Source: Haematobia irritans
Taxonomy: Eukaryota > Arthropoda > Insecta > Diptera > Muscidae
Assembly: GCF_050003625.1 (NCBI RefSeq)
Contig: NC_134398.1
Span: 19,418,997 to 19,482,996, forward strand
DNA: 64,000 nucleotides
Direction: 5' to 3'
Shown here: positions 35,696 through 47,062 of the stretch, in pieces
Numbering within the stretch: the first letter of the stretch is position 1
Layout of the letters: each line of letters begins with the position of its first letter
Notes under the pieces: model-generated
Databases searched by the model: none
Told to the model about the DNA's origin: nothing
Seen by the model: only the letters and a program-made list of their open reading frames with translations
Position numbers and translations under genes: made by a program

Positions 35696-35901
35696 ACATG
35701 GAGGTATATAAAGTAAAATGAAGATAAAAAATGTTCCTCCATGAAGAACATATCCTTGACTGAAACTAAATATTTTTGTGGGACCTAAGATTTCATGTCC
35801 TTAAATTTCCTTAGCTTACTAGACGCATTTCTCAGCTAGAAAGTTCTTTTCCCTGTCCAAAAAGTCGATAAAATTTTCAATTAAATCGTTTTGTCCTTAT
35901 A

Positions 35902-36462
35902 CCCAGTAAAAAAATTTGGAAGTTCTTCCAAAGTCACAACTTTAAAATCACTTCCAGAGTATGCACTCCCAATGATGTTCTTTATTTTAACTACCCAGGA
36001 GGTTATTTTCATTCAATTTTTATAACATGCTTTTTTCATACTTTTAATGGGTAATTTTAACTTTTTTGTTTCAAATAGGTTAAAAACAGCGTAAGAATTC
36101 ATAAAATGCTACAAATCATTTAAATTTTGTCGAAAAAAATGCTAATTACAATCTGAAAAAACTGTGAATTTTAGAAAATATTTAAGGCCAAACGTTTCCG
36201 ACAAGCGTTGGAATCCATTAAAAATTATAAAAAATTATAAAAATTATTTATTTGACAAAATATCACAGAATGTTTTAATTTACACCCAAAACATTGAATT
36301 CGGATCACACCTAAGGAAGCGATACAAACTCAGTGCACCGGCTGTTGAAATGGAGGACTTCCGTCCTATGACAAGCCCATGGTAAATTCATCGCTTCTGC
36401 GTCAATTTTGCACCACTTCCGGATCCAAAAAGAACATTTTGAGACGATGTTTTTTTGCTGGG
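35902..36462 (-). mobile_element. Element E copy 5
   Basis: 561 bp, CCCAGTAAAAAAATTTGGAA to ATGTTTTTTTGCTGGG. It retains CATCATTGGGAG (as complement), GGCTGTTGAAATGGAGGACT and TTTTGCACCACTTCCGGATC. A two-base flank match is not seen here (TA left, AT right). Confidence 0.88.
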
Positions 36463-37215
36463 ATGCCACTAATATTAAGTCCATTATTAAGAAAGAGGAA
36501 ATCGCTCAATTAGTTGTGGCTAATAAATCCAAATTTGTAGGATGCAAAATTTACAAACTAATAAAGACTAATTTCTTTAAAATAATGAAATTTTAATTAA
36601 AATAAAGTTTATAATCTTTGTTTCAAAAATTATTTTCATTAAATTTAGGACACAATTTTTGTAAATTTGCGTCCCTCCGTTAAAGTTCCATGTCTTTGAA
36701 CTAAGGGTCATTTTCCTTGAAGTAAAGAAACACATTTTTGATTTAAGGAAATCGGTTTAAATTAACTGAAATATTGAATCTTTAGATCTTAAGATAAAAA
36801 CGCTTCAAATATAGACTAAGACTTTATCACAATGGACTGAATAGTCTAAGTGAGCTTGAATCTTAATCGGGCTTTAACCTAGGCAAAGATTTATTTTGAG
36901 GATTTTTCATCTTTGGTTTAAAGTTTTTTTGTTTGTTTTGGAATTAAGAAGTATCCGTTATAATTTGGATTTTAAACTGGCATTTATTTGTACAGGAGTA
37001 CCTTTATTAATAAACCGCGAAAAGAGAATGAAAATTTGATAAATGAGATCTGTATCCTAATTTTAATTTTATTGGTCCTAGATTTAAAGCCAGATAGGTC
37101 TCTAAAAAATTTTTTTCTTTTAAAGAGGCCGCGTATTTGGCTTGGAATTAATACCAAAATCCATAAGGAATCAATAGTCAAAATCTTTGGATTCAAGTAA
37201 ACTTTTTTTTTTAGT
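36463..37215. other. Unassigned stretch containing a SINE-tail fragment
   Basis: Apart from the SINE tail at 36829-36881, nothing is recognised. Overlapping 70-residue frames on both strands at 36984-37200 are chance. Confidence 0.4.
36829..36881 (+). mobile_element. Solo SINE-tail fragment 3
   Basis: ATCACAATGGACTGAATAGT, then CTAAGTGAGC, ATCGGGC and TTTAACCTA correspond to the SINE 3' end with no head or body upstream. Confidence 0.72.
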
Positions 37216-37850
37216 GTGGGAGCTATATCTAAATCTCAACCAATTTGTATAATATTTTGCAGGTATAATTGATACCACAGACGGTTACCTTGTGCAAAAC
37301 TTGAGTACAATCAGTATATAAATGGGGCATCTATGGTCATAAGGTTATAGGTTATTAAGGTGAAATTTGGCAAAATCGAGCGATGCATATTTATGGGAGC
37401 TATATCTAAATCTGAACCGATTTCGATGAAATTTTGCAGACTAAAGGGTGATGCAAAAGATTAATTTGTGCCAAATTCAGCGACAATCGGTTAGTAAAAA
37501 AGTGCAACGCGACTCCATTTGTCGAAATCGGGCGATACATATATATGGGAGCTATATCTAAATTTGATCCGATTTCTTCCAAATTCAATAGCGTTCGTGC
37601 TTGTGCACCAAAAAAAAAAACACACTGTACCAAATTTCATCAAAATCGCCTTATAATTGCGACCGGAATCCTGTGAACAACAAATACATGGACAGACGAC
37701 GGACGGATACCAAGCGCTAGATCGACTCAGGAGGTGATTCTGAGTCGATCGGTATATATTTTATGGGGTCTGAAATTAATATTTGTGGTAGGCACATTTT
37801 TTGGCAGATCAAAGTTTTTATACCCTGACCACTAAGTGGTTTAGGGTATA
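37216..37850 (-). mobile_element. HINE, family C-like, 3'-truncated
   Basis: On the minus strand it begins TATACCCTAAACCACTTAGT, has CCCCATAAAATATATACCGA, TCGATCTAGCGCTTGG and a GTCCGTCGTCTGTCC block. Then come monomers with TATATGGGAGCTATATCTAA (plus-strand landmarks near 37210, 37392 and 37541). The hairpin and CTTG end are missing. Confidence 0.72.
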
Positions 37851-38202
37851 AAAAACATTCAAAAGTAGAAGATGTTTTTTAACACTTTATTTTAAAGACT
37901 GGTTTTACTTGAAATATGGCATAATTTATATATGAAGTCCATAAAGACTTTAGAAATTTAAATTATTATTTTTAAATGACATTAGAATTGCGCCTTAATG
38001 CATGCATTCCTTGTTCAAATCTCAACTTTTTTGACCCAAAATTAATCATTCGATTTGAACTAATCATATTAGTAATTTTTTTAAATAGATTTTCAATCTT
38101 TTATTTTCATTATTTCAATTTCATAATTATCAATGATATCAATTAAACGATGAGAATTTATAAAAAGTGGAAATGTGTCAATTTAAAATATAATGTGGCA
38201 CA

Positions 38203-38494
38203 TTAGTTTTACATTGCGTTAGTAGGCATTTGAGAGTAGTAATCAATTCCTAAATTTTTATATTTATATATCAAATTGTTTTTGTAACGTAGTCTACATA
38301 TAGTAATAAGATATATACTTAGTATTAAGGTGTAATTATATGTCAAGTTTTTGCAGTCCTTGATTGTAGTCCTAATTAATTTTATAATTTTTTTAAAGTA
38401 AATTTAATGTAATTATTTATTTTGAGTATCCCTGTAACCGTATATGGCCATTTCGGCTTGGTTGTAAAATGAGTTAAATAAATAAATAAAAAAA
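38203..38494 (+). mobile_element. 5'-truncated LINE-like 3' end
   Basis: A ~292-bp noncoding segment ends in GAGTTAAATAAATAAATAAA and an A-run. It is flanked by GTGGCACA at 38195-38202 and 38495-38502, an 8-bp direct repeat. A short insert with an A-rich tail and target duplication is the signature of target-primed reverse transcription. The 3' end resembles Jockey-group tails, but no coding sequence remains to prove it. Confidence 0.65.
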
Positions 38495-38645
38495 GTGGCA
38501 CACTTTTTTATAGAGGAAAAATGCGTGTGCTCTAAGAATATTTTTTTTATAAAATTGCGATGTTGATTTTTTTTAAACAATAATCATACTATCTTCATTT
38601 CATCAAAAACAATACCAGAAATTAACTGTTTCTAGAATAACTCGA

Positions 38646-38800
38646 TTTAATTTTTCTGTAAGAACAAATAAAACACGAAATCGTTTGCCAAAAATTTGAG
38701 TTTATCTGCTCTTACAGAAAATTTAATTTTTCTTTAAAATCAAATAAAACAGAAAATCGTTTGTCAAAAATTTGGGTTTCTCTACTGTTACAAAAAATAT
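38646..38800 (+). repeat. ~76-bp tandem duplication
   Basis: TTTAATTTTTCTGTAAGAAC, AAATAAAACACGAAATCGTT and CTGCTCTTACAGAAAA recur one period later with substitutions (TTTAATTTTTCTTTAAAATC and so on). Confidence 0.75.
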
Positions 38801-38867
38801 TTTAGATTAAATATTTAATTAAATTTCGTTTGTCTAAAACTTCGTTTAGTCTTTTTTTTGTGTGTAG

Positions 38868-38936
38868 TTATCACAATGGACTAAATAGACTAAGTGAGCC
38901 TGAAAATAAATCGTGTTGCCACTTTAACCTAACCTT
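38868..38936 (+). mobile_element. Solo SINE-tail fragment 4
   Basis: TTATCACAATGGACTAAATA, GACTAAGTGAGCCTGAAAAT, then TTGCCACTTTAACCTAACC. There is no tRNA head. It shares the AAAATAAATCG variant with fragment 1. Confidence 0.75.
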
Positions 38937-39229
38937 TGGTAGTAGTATTGGACGCAATAAATCTATTTTATGTTATGGTCACATCCTCATTTTTAAAGGG
39001 ATTCGATTGCCGTTAAAAAAAGAATTAATCAAAGAGTGGCACAAAAAGAATTAGTGGCACTAAAGTGTCAAAGCTTAAAAATAGATGACTTAGCCACTAA
39101 AGAGGCACAACTGTATCACAGCCTTCCTTATATATGGAACTCTCTAGTTTCACAAAGACTGGAACTCAAAATTACTTTTTTTTTATCGGCGATAAGTAAA
39201 TATGTGAGAAAATTTCAGAATTGCTAATA

Positions 39230-39406
39230 CAGTGAAACCTCTCAAACTTGAACACTCTGAAAACCAAACTCCTCCCACACGTGGACAGTTGTCTGGGGAC
39301 GTTTGCTATATTAACACATTAAAATTAACCTCTCATAAGTGGACACCTATCAAATGTGGACAAAATTTATGCGACCGTGAGTGTCCACCTTTCAGAGGTT
39401 TCACAG
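39230..39406. mobile_element. pogo-like MITE (177 bp) flanked by TA
   Basis: Ends are CAGTGAAACCTCTCAAA and, inverted, CTGTGAAACCTCTGAAA, with TA directly outside each (39228-39229, 39407-39408). TA duplication and CAGT.GAACCTC-style termini fit the pogo/Tc1-mariner superfamily. It is noncoding. A decayed relative in inverse orientation is at 45222-45400. Confidence 0.75.
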
Positions 39407-39408
39407 TA

Positions 39409-41870
39409 TTTTGCAATCTATCATATTCCCATATAAACTATAAACACACATTTTTTTTGAATACAGTTCAAAAGCCACTTCATCAAATTATTTTAAATAA
39501 ATGGTATTTTTTTATTGTAATTGAATTCGGTTAGTGCTCATCTATTTTTTTTTATAACCACCAAAAACATTTAACAAATAATCCACTTTTTATTACACTT
39601 AAAAATCCCTTCCGAACTAGTTTCTGTTGTTGTTGTTTGTATGTATTTGAACGAAAATGCAAACTAATTAAAAGTTATATTGGCAGTTTTCGCAACATTT
39701 TCTTTTTTTTTTTGTGTGGAGAAAGGGAATGATGGGAATAAAAATAATCCACCAAAAATTATTACACATTTTCCCCCAACTATACACCCACTAAAAAACT
39801 ATCCAAGCAATGTTTTTTTCGTCAAGCAGTAAAAAAGAAGCGACGTTCATGGTTATGGAACTGAAGAGCATAAAATAATCCTCTGATTTAGGTTTCTTTT
39901 TATTTCATTTCATTGCTTCGTTTCGTGGTTCAGGGAAGACAACAAATATCCATAAGGCTTTATAGTAATATGTAGGGGGAAAGAAACATAGAGGCCACAC
40001 GACTAGTATAAGGGACCCGTTACAAAAACTCTTTATTTTTTGTGATTTTCGTCGTTTTTTTCGTTGGATGAATGTCCACCCACCCACACTCATCACTCAA
40101 TCACATCTATCACAACAACACATAGCACACACAGACACTTGCTTGCTAAAGCAGCAACATTCACTTGCAAAACACTGGTATAAAGGGGGGGCACATAAAC
40201 ACTGACAAACACACTCACTCCATTATGATATGCTTGCACACCTTTTGCTTGTTCATCTCATCATAAACACTCTTACAACAACAACACACACTTTTGCTTT
40301 AATTATGCTAACATTCTTTTGAGTAAGAAGAAATTGTAATTTGTTGTTGTTTTTGTATTTGGTAGACCTTCTTAATGAAACTTACCGTTATAATGACATT
40401 AAAACCAAAAACTGTTGTGGGAGAAGAGAGGTAATATGAAAATTTACGCTCTTGCTATATATAGGAGACTAAATGTATGTGTATGAACGATGATATTATT
40501 ATGCGGCTGATTATTCGGCTTTAATTCCAGTAGAGTTAATCCAAAAAAATTTTTTGCAGGTTATATATGTAGGTGTGTGTATAGAGAACAGATATATATT
40601 TTTTTTGAGGATAGATGGGTCGTTTTAGGTTTCGTTGAAATTAAAATATATTTTTTTATTTTTTTTTTATTAAATTGTAGCTTGGTTTCGTTTAGATTTT
40701 TTTTATTATTATTAATTTATTTTTGGAAATCACAGGATAAATTATTGTTGAATTATTGAGATGAAATTCGATTGGGTAGCAACACTTATGGTGTACGTAT
40801 TTTATTTATTTTTTATTTATTGGTTTTCTTCCTTACTTAAGTAACACTTTATTGTATTTATTATTATTTTTATTTGAAATTTTTACACGATTTATATTTC
40901 GGTTTGGATTTTTTGTATCAATCTATTTTATTTGTTATTATTTGTATTTCTTACACAATATTTATAATTACAATTTTTGGGGGTTTCGATTGAATTGATA
41001 TGTTATTTTCAATCTTTTATGTTATAAATGGCTATTAAATAAACGTCTTCAATGACTTAAATATTTTTTCGTCTCAATGCTTATTTGTGGTATATGTAGT
41101 ATTCCAGATTAATAAACAATTAATTTATATTTGAAAACTTTTTTGTTTTTAATTTAGGAGATTTTGTGTCATATTCTCCTCACTGTGTAAATTCTTAAGA
41201 TTTCCATGTTTGCAAATTATATTTTCGTGATGTATAGTATTTCATGGAAAAATCTAAGTAATCCATTATTTTGTATATCGATTAATATTTTTATTGCCTT
41301 AAATGCTTAATTTTTTTTATACATATTTTTTTACGAATTCTATTGTTAGTTATTTCTTTGTTTTCTCAATTTAGGGTTTTCGTATTTATTTGTGACATTT
41401 TTGCTTATCAGGTGTTTCAAATACACTTTTATTATTATATTTTGTCTGTAATTATTTTTTATTTTTTTAAAATTTTCACAATTTCCACTTTTGTTTTGTA
41501 TTAAATTTCTATGATTTATTATTTTCTTTTTTTTTGTTAATATTTTATTTCAATATAATTTGTTCACATTTTTGGTTAATACTTTTTTAGGCTTTATTTC
41601 TTTTATCCATAGACATCGTTATGTCCTCTTTGAAATAAATCTAGAATTTAAACAATCCATATTTGTTGAACGAAGAACCGAGTTTCTTGCAAATCAAATG
41701 ACAAAAATAAAACAAAAATTACTTTTTTCCATATGAAAAAGGTATAAACGTTCTATCAGATGTTTTGATTTTTTTTCTGTGACGTTTTTGTTATTTTTTT
41801 TATGCTATTAGAATTTCTAAATTCTTCTTCTTTTTGTTTTTCATTGGAGATTGTGTGTTTTGGGGTTCCA
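39409..41870. other. Unassigned, mostly single-copy AT-rich DNA
   Basis: No repeat family recognised. TATAAAG at 40179 lies in locally GC-richer sequence with CA-rich flanks, but no initiator or open frame supports a promoter. This may be intron or intergenic DNA of a neighbouring gene. Confidence 0.4.
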
Positions 41871-42560
41871 TCACTCTCACTCACTGAAATTGATAAACGT
41901 TACACACGCACACACTCTATATGCATGGTATGAATAGAGTTTACGGGGTACCTTCTTCGCGTTAACAAAATATATGAACGCGCGCGTTAATGTCGGAATG
42001 AATGTTGTTGATACGACAAACGTTACATGGAGACTAACGTGCCTTGAGTTCTTGTAACTGTTAGTGAGTCTTGTAATAATACAAAACAACGGACAAATAC
42101 GATGAGAAAGAAATACACAACACATAGACGAACGAACAACATGAGACGATATGTGGCGGCAGAGTTCGTTTTTGGTTGAGGCACACAATACCACACGTAC
42201 ACACACGCACACACACTGTTAAACGGATATAGAGTGGCACTCGCCACCTTAATTCTTCGCGGCTGGTGGCTCGTGTTGATAATTTTCAGACAGAGCATAA
42301 ACAAGTAAAGAATACAATCTAACAGGGTTGCAAAATTATTTTGATTCTCACTCTCTCTGTCTCTCTCGCTTTTGGCAAAAAATATTTCTTAGAGATATCT
42401 CACAAATTCCTCTCTCTCTCTCTCGCTCTCTGAAAATTCATTAGTTTTTTGTTAAAATCCTTGTAGTAATTTTTCGTTTATTACATTTTAAAGCTCTCAC
42501 AGTAAATTTCTACACTCATTCTCTCACGCTCTTTCTCTCAGTCCTTTCATTTTCGTTTTT
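41870..42560 (-). promoter_or_regulatory. Candidate promoter and noncoding first exon (speculative)
   Basis: This is one of the least AT-rich, least repetitive patches. On the minus strand, GAGAG clusters (42345-42435 and 42510-42545), the type bound by GAGA factor in flies, precede a GC-richer transcribed-looking segment with CGCGCGCG (41979-41985 region). That segment ends in a GTGAGT splice-donor-like word at about 41880-41885. No convincing start codon with a long frame follows. Simple (CA)n and (CT)n repeats could produce the same look by chance. Confidence 0.3.
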
Positions 42561-43454
42561 ACAAAGGAGATGGAAAAAGCCTTCTCTAAACAGCTTAACG
42601 TTTTAACGATTGACGTGCTCCATGTACATTTGTTACCTTTCATGTCAATTGTTGTCGTTGTTGCTTCTGTTCTGTTTTTATTTTTTGTAGTTTTTACGGT
42701 AATTGGAGTTTTACATTTGTTGACTTATGGTCGTTTTATTGCTCACATAACGTTATTCTCTTTCTGTAATATGAATTTTGGACTCTCACATCATTTCCAT
42801 TTCCCTTTACTTCCGCTCAACCGGGCAACGCTGTTAGACTCTTGCATATACGTAGTATGTTGGACCATTTGTCTGTTATGTTTTTTTTTTTATGGACGAA
42901 TGCTTGAATGCCTCACGTGTAAGCAACAATTTGTTCAAATGTTGCTGTGAAAAATCCTTTCTTTGAAATTTGTGGGTGTTTTGTTGTTGTTGTTGTTATT
43001 TTTATGGTATGTTGCCCAGCCATAACATTATGAGTATATGCCAAGAGTGAGTAGAGTGACTGTGGGAAATTATTGAATTAACAGAAGTAACAACGAACTT
43101 CATAGCTGGAAATGGAAAGTTATGCTACCTCTCTAATAAACCTTCAGTTGTGAGATTATAATTTGTTTTTGACGGGATATACCAAATATTTCCAAGTTGG
43201 AATCTGTTTTATATTAAAAGGGGAAAAAATCTAAATCTAATGATGTGATGGGCGGTGGAGTGTTGGGTTAACTTCCATTAGTCTCTATTCGACTTAGTCT
43301 TTCCGATTTACTTGAAAACATCATGACATGCATCCAAAGAATAAATACTTTCCTTCGGAACGAAATTAAATACAGAAGAAATTCCTCTTTAAGGTAAGTA
43401 CTATGTTCAGTTTTCAAGGTGAAAACCAACTTGTTTTCACGGTCAAATTAGTAA
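42561..43454. other. Unassigned stretch
   Basis: A hydrophobic 126-residue frame at 42570-42950 is open, but its composition follows T-richness and it has no family resemblance. GTGAAAAC/GTTTTCAC form an 8-bp hairpin near 43421-43442. Nothing else. Confidence 0.4.
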
Positions 43455-44038
43455 TGCGGTATTGACAACAGATGGGGCAGTTGGGAATGGCTCTCAATAA
43501 GTCAGGTTACGTGCGTTAGGATTGGGAACAGCTGCTCCAGGGGTACCGAAGAAGAGTTTTTTTGCATCGCATGGTTGCTGGTGATGAAAACTGGATCGAT
43601 CCACTACGATCCCAAACCCACATGACAAAAATCGTAAGGTTAACCAGGTCATGCCTCAACATCGATGGCAAAGCAGAATGCCCATGGAAAGTAGCAATGC
43701 TGTGTGAGACCAGCTGGGTATAGTGCGTTACGATCTGCTCCAAGCGAGTGAAATGATAGCAGGAGCTTTGAAGCAAACTTAATTGATGCGTTTGAGCCGA
43801 GCAATGTATGACAAACGGCCATAATATTTGGTAAGGTACGCCAAAATTTATTTGAAAACACTATAAAGGGAAGTCCTACACCACCCGGCATACTAAGTAG
43901 TCCGATCAATAACGCATGACAATGCTGATCAGAATTTTAGTTCTTAAGAGAAAGCCAACAATATTTCGGAAAAATTGCGGAAAAGTAGTGGCTGGCGATG
44001 GACAATATTTCGATTGTTGCAATTTCTTTCTAAAATAA
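43455..44038 (+). pseudogene. Mariner transposase pseudogene, frameshifted and internally deleted
   Basis: Segments in three frames match the mariner transposase in order: FLHRMVAGDENWI (first catalytic Asp retained), PGHASTSMAKQNAHGK, QLGIVRYDLLQASEMIAG, LMRLSRAMYDKRP, YAKIYLKTL, EVLHHPAY, RSITHDNADQNFSS and GKVVAGDGQYFD near the C terminus. The blocks that carry the second (HDN) and third (SPD..P.D) catalytic Asp are deleted. There are several in-frame stops, and the N-terminal DNA-binding half is not recognisable. I found no terminal inverted repeats. It is inactive; the encoded enzyme would have been a cut-and-paste DDD transposase. Confidence 0.88.
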
Positions 44039-44784
44039 ACTTTCAAACTTTTGAAAAAATTCCTTCGTTTTTCTAAAATTTCGTTTCTCCAAAAAGAAAA
44101 CTCTTCTTTCAGTGGGGAATGGTGAATAAAGGATATTTGATTTTTGATATATGGATGAGGTAAGGAATGGATATATACCCCCCTTCCCCCATATTTTCTT
44201 TATATTTAATGTACATATATCGATTTTCCCGATAAATTTTAGGGCATATAGAAGCAGGATATATTCCTCCTCCTTCAATTACACAGTGACTATTTCTAAA
44301 ATGCAAAAAGCATAGCTAAAAAGGAAATCTCACCTTTGCCTAATTTTCCAATTGGCATAAGTGAAAAAATTTACTCTGTAATGACGACTTTGATTGGGAA
44401 AAAGTGCAACATTCACGAAATTGATTTCGAAATATTAAGGACAATGTCATAGGTTATGGGTCCTATATTCCTCTCAATATTATGAATTGACAACAACTTT
44501 GCAATGACACTATCATATGGGTGAAAATAAAATGAGGGAAAAAGTAGTGTAACATCAAGGCAACATATTTTTTTGCAAAACGAAAACGTCCTAAGTTTAG
44601 GGCAACAGCCAAATGAGGGTTATAATATACAAATATTGGATTCCTTCCCTGAACAAGAATAACTTCCTGGTGTTTCGAACAAAGTCCCTTTGTTTGAATG
44701 TTGTACTGCATTTGTTTTGTAAAAACAGGAGACCCCTTAGCAGAATGAGGTGTAAAATTAATTTGTGAAAAAGTTTGTTACAAT
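44039..44784. other. Unassigned stretch
   Basis: No family recognised. Minus-strand frames of 65-82 residues at 44030-44306 and 44463-44711 are unsupported. Confidence 0.4.
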
Positions 44785-45155
44785 TTAATTTTTTATATAA
44801 ATAAAATTCGGCAAATTTCCTATAGAAATAAAATTTTGCAAAAACTTTCTATAGAAAAAAAAATTTTGCAAAAACTTTCTATAGAAATAAAATTTTAACA
44901 AAATATTCTAAAGAAATAAAATGTTGACAAAATATTCCATAAAAATAGAATTTTGACCAAATTTTTTATAGACATAAAATTTTGCAAAAACTTTCTATAG
45001 AAATAATATTTTGACAACATTTTCATAGAAATAAAATTTTGAGAAAATTTTCAATGGATATAAAATTTTCACAAAGTTTTCTATAGAAATAAAATTTTGA
45101 CAAAATTTTCTAAGAAATAAAATTTTAACAAAATTTTCTTTGGCATACACTTAAT
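44785..45155 (+). repeat. 29-bp minisatellite array, short block
   Basis: About a dozen diverged TTTCTATAGAAATAAAATT units; not directly attached to a HINE. Confidence 0.9.
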
Positions 45156-45221
45156 TTTTGAAAAGGTTTGTTACAATTTAATTGGATTTTCTTGTACCAG
45201 TGATGATCCCACATTTATCTC

Positions 45222-45400
45222 AATTTTGGAAAATGCAGAAAAACCTCTGAGAAGTAGACATTCACGGTCGCCTAAATTTTGTCCACGTTTAGAAGGTGTC
45301 CGTTTATGACAGGTTAATTTTAATGTAATACTATATATTGGAACGTTCGCCCGAAAATTGTTCACTTTTGATAGGTGTACGGAACCTATCAAACTAGAGA
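45222..45400 (-). mobile_element. Decayed pogo-like MITE
   Basis: ACCTCTGAGAAGTAGACATT, CACGGTCGCCTAAATTTTGT, CCACGTTTAGAAGGTGTCC and GGTTAATTTTAATGT align with the reverse complement of the element at 39230-39406. The right portion is diverged and merges into the hairpin at 45381. Confidence 0.7.
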
Positions 45401-45420
45401 ATACTAGTTTGATAGGTTCC
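45381..45420. repeat. Perfect 17-bp inverted repeat with a 6-nt loop
   Basis: GGAACCTATCAAACTAG, loop AGAATA, then CTAGTTTGATAGGTTCC. All 17 pairs are Watson-Crick. It overlaps the end of the decayed pogo-like MITE (ACTTTTGATAGGTGTAC lies just upstream), so it may be a newly copied inverted end. Confidence 0.95.
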
Positions 45421-45592
45421 GTTGTAGCATTTTTATGTTTAGAAAAAAAAAAAAATATTCGTAAGTATTTCCTCTGAAACTAAATTTTAGTCCAAGTAAG
45501 TTTTATTTTGGATCCTTAAAGGCTGTTTGGTTTCCATTGTCACATTTGCCCCAAAGAACTTTGCTTGGCCTGAAAGAAGTAAAAACCCTGAA

Positions 45593-47062
45593 AACCCTCC
45601 ACCATAGTATGAGGATGGGGGGATTAACTTTGTCATTCCGTTTGCAACACATCGAAATATTGCTCTAAGACCCCATAAAGTATATATATTCTGGGTCGTG
45701 GTGAAATTCTGAGACGATATGAGCATGTCTGTCCGTCCATCCGTCACGCTAACTTCCGAACGAAACAAGCTATCGACTTGAAACTTGGGACAAGTAGTTG
45801 TTATTGATGTAGGTCGTATGGTATTGCAAATGGGCCATATCGGTCCACTTTTACGTATAGCCCCCATATAAACGGACCCCCAAATTTGGCTTTCAGAGCC
45901 AATAAGAGAAGCATATTTCATCCGATCTGGCTAAAATTTGGTACATGGTGTTGGTATATGGTCTCTAACACCCATGCAAAAATTGGTCCATATCGGTCAA
46001 TAATTATATATAGCCCCCATAGAAACCGATCCCCCGATTTGGCTTGCGGAGCCTCAAAGAGAAGCAAATTTCATCCGATCCGGCTGAAATTTGGCATATG
46101 GCGTTGGTATATGGTCCTTAATAACCTTGCAAAAATTTATCCATATCGGTCTATAATTATATATAGCCCCCCTATAAACCAATCTCCAGATTTGGCTTGC
46201 GGAGCCTCAAAGAGAAGCAAATTTCATCCGATTTGGCTGAAATTTGGTACATGGTATTAGTATATAATCGCTAACAACCATTCAAAAATTTGTCCATATC
46301 AGTCCATAATTATATATAGCCCCCATATAAACCGATCCCCAGATTTGAATTCCGGAACCTCTTGGACGAGTAAAATTCAACCGATCCGGTTGAAATTTGC
46401 AACGTGGTGTTAGTATATGGCCGCTAATAACCATGCCAAAATTGGTCCATATCGGTCTACAGTTATATATAGCCGATCCCCAATCATACAAAAATTGGTC
46501 CATATCGGTTCATAATCATGGTTGCCACTCGAGCCAAAAATAATCTAGCAAAATTTTATTTCTATAGAAAATTTTGGCAAAATTTTAATTCTATAGAAAA
46601 TTTTATCAAAATGTTATTCCTATAGAAAATTTTGTCAAATGTTATTTCTATAGAAAATTTTGCCAAAATTTTATTTCTATAGAAAATGTTGTTAAAATTT
46701 TAATTCTATGGAGAATGTTGTCAAAATTTTAATTTTTTTGAAAATTTTGTCAAAATTTTATATCCATAAAAAATTTTGTCAAAATGTTATTTCTATAGAA
46801 ATTTTTGTTAAAATCGTATTTCTATAGAAAATTTTGTAAAATTTTTTTTCTATAGAAATTTTTGTTAATTTAATATATACCACGTATACCACAATTTAGA
46901 AGACGGTGTTAGGAGGTCTTAAGATACCTTGCCATGGACAAGCGTTACCGCAACCCAAGTAATTCGATTGTGGATGACAGTGTTTAGAAGAAGTTTCTAC
47001 GCAATCCATGGTGGAGGGTACATAAGCTTCGGCCTGGCCGAACTTACGGCCTTATATACTTG
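45593..47062 (+). mobile_element. HINE family A, near-complete compact copy
   Basis: About 1.47 kb. It starts ACCCTCCACCATAG (TAT of TATACCC lost), then TTTGTCATTCCGTTTGCAAC, CCCCATAAAGTATATATATT, a GTCCGTCCATCCGTC block, GTTCGTTTCGGAAG as complement, about four ~153-bp monomers, and CACTCGAGCCAAAAATAATC. A ~330-bp 29-bp array in inverse orientation follows, then AGACGGTGTTAGGA, GTTACCGCAACCC, ATCCATGGTGGAGGGTACAT, hairpin TTCGGCCTGGCCGAA and TTATATACTTG. It is the best single example of the family plan here. Confidence 0.85.
46540..46870 (-). repeat. 29-bp minisatellite inside HINE A
   Basis: About eleven units in the order AAAATTTTATTTCTATAGAAA, that is, inverse to the array at 8690. They lie between the monomers and the right-end segment, as in the HINE at 54996. 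Confidence 0.92.

Noticed and set aside
40179..40185. TATAAAG as a core promoter
   Set aside because: No initiator, downstream element or open frame at the expected distances. TATA words are frequent in this composition.
42570..42950. 126-residue hydrophobic frame
   Set aside because: No family resemblance, no splice context, T-rich composition. I cannot separate it from chance.
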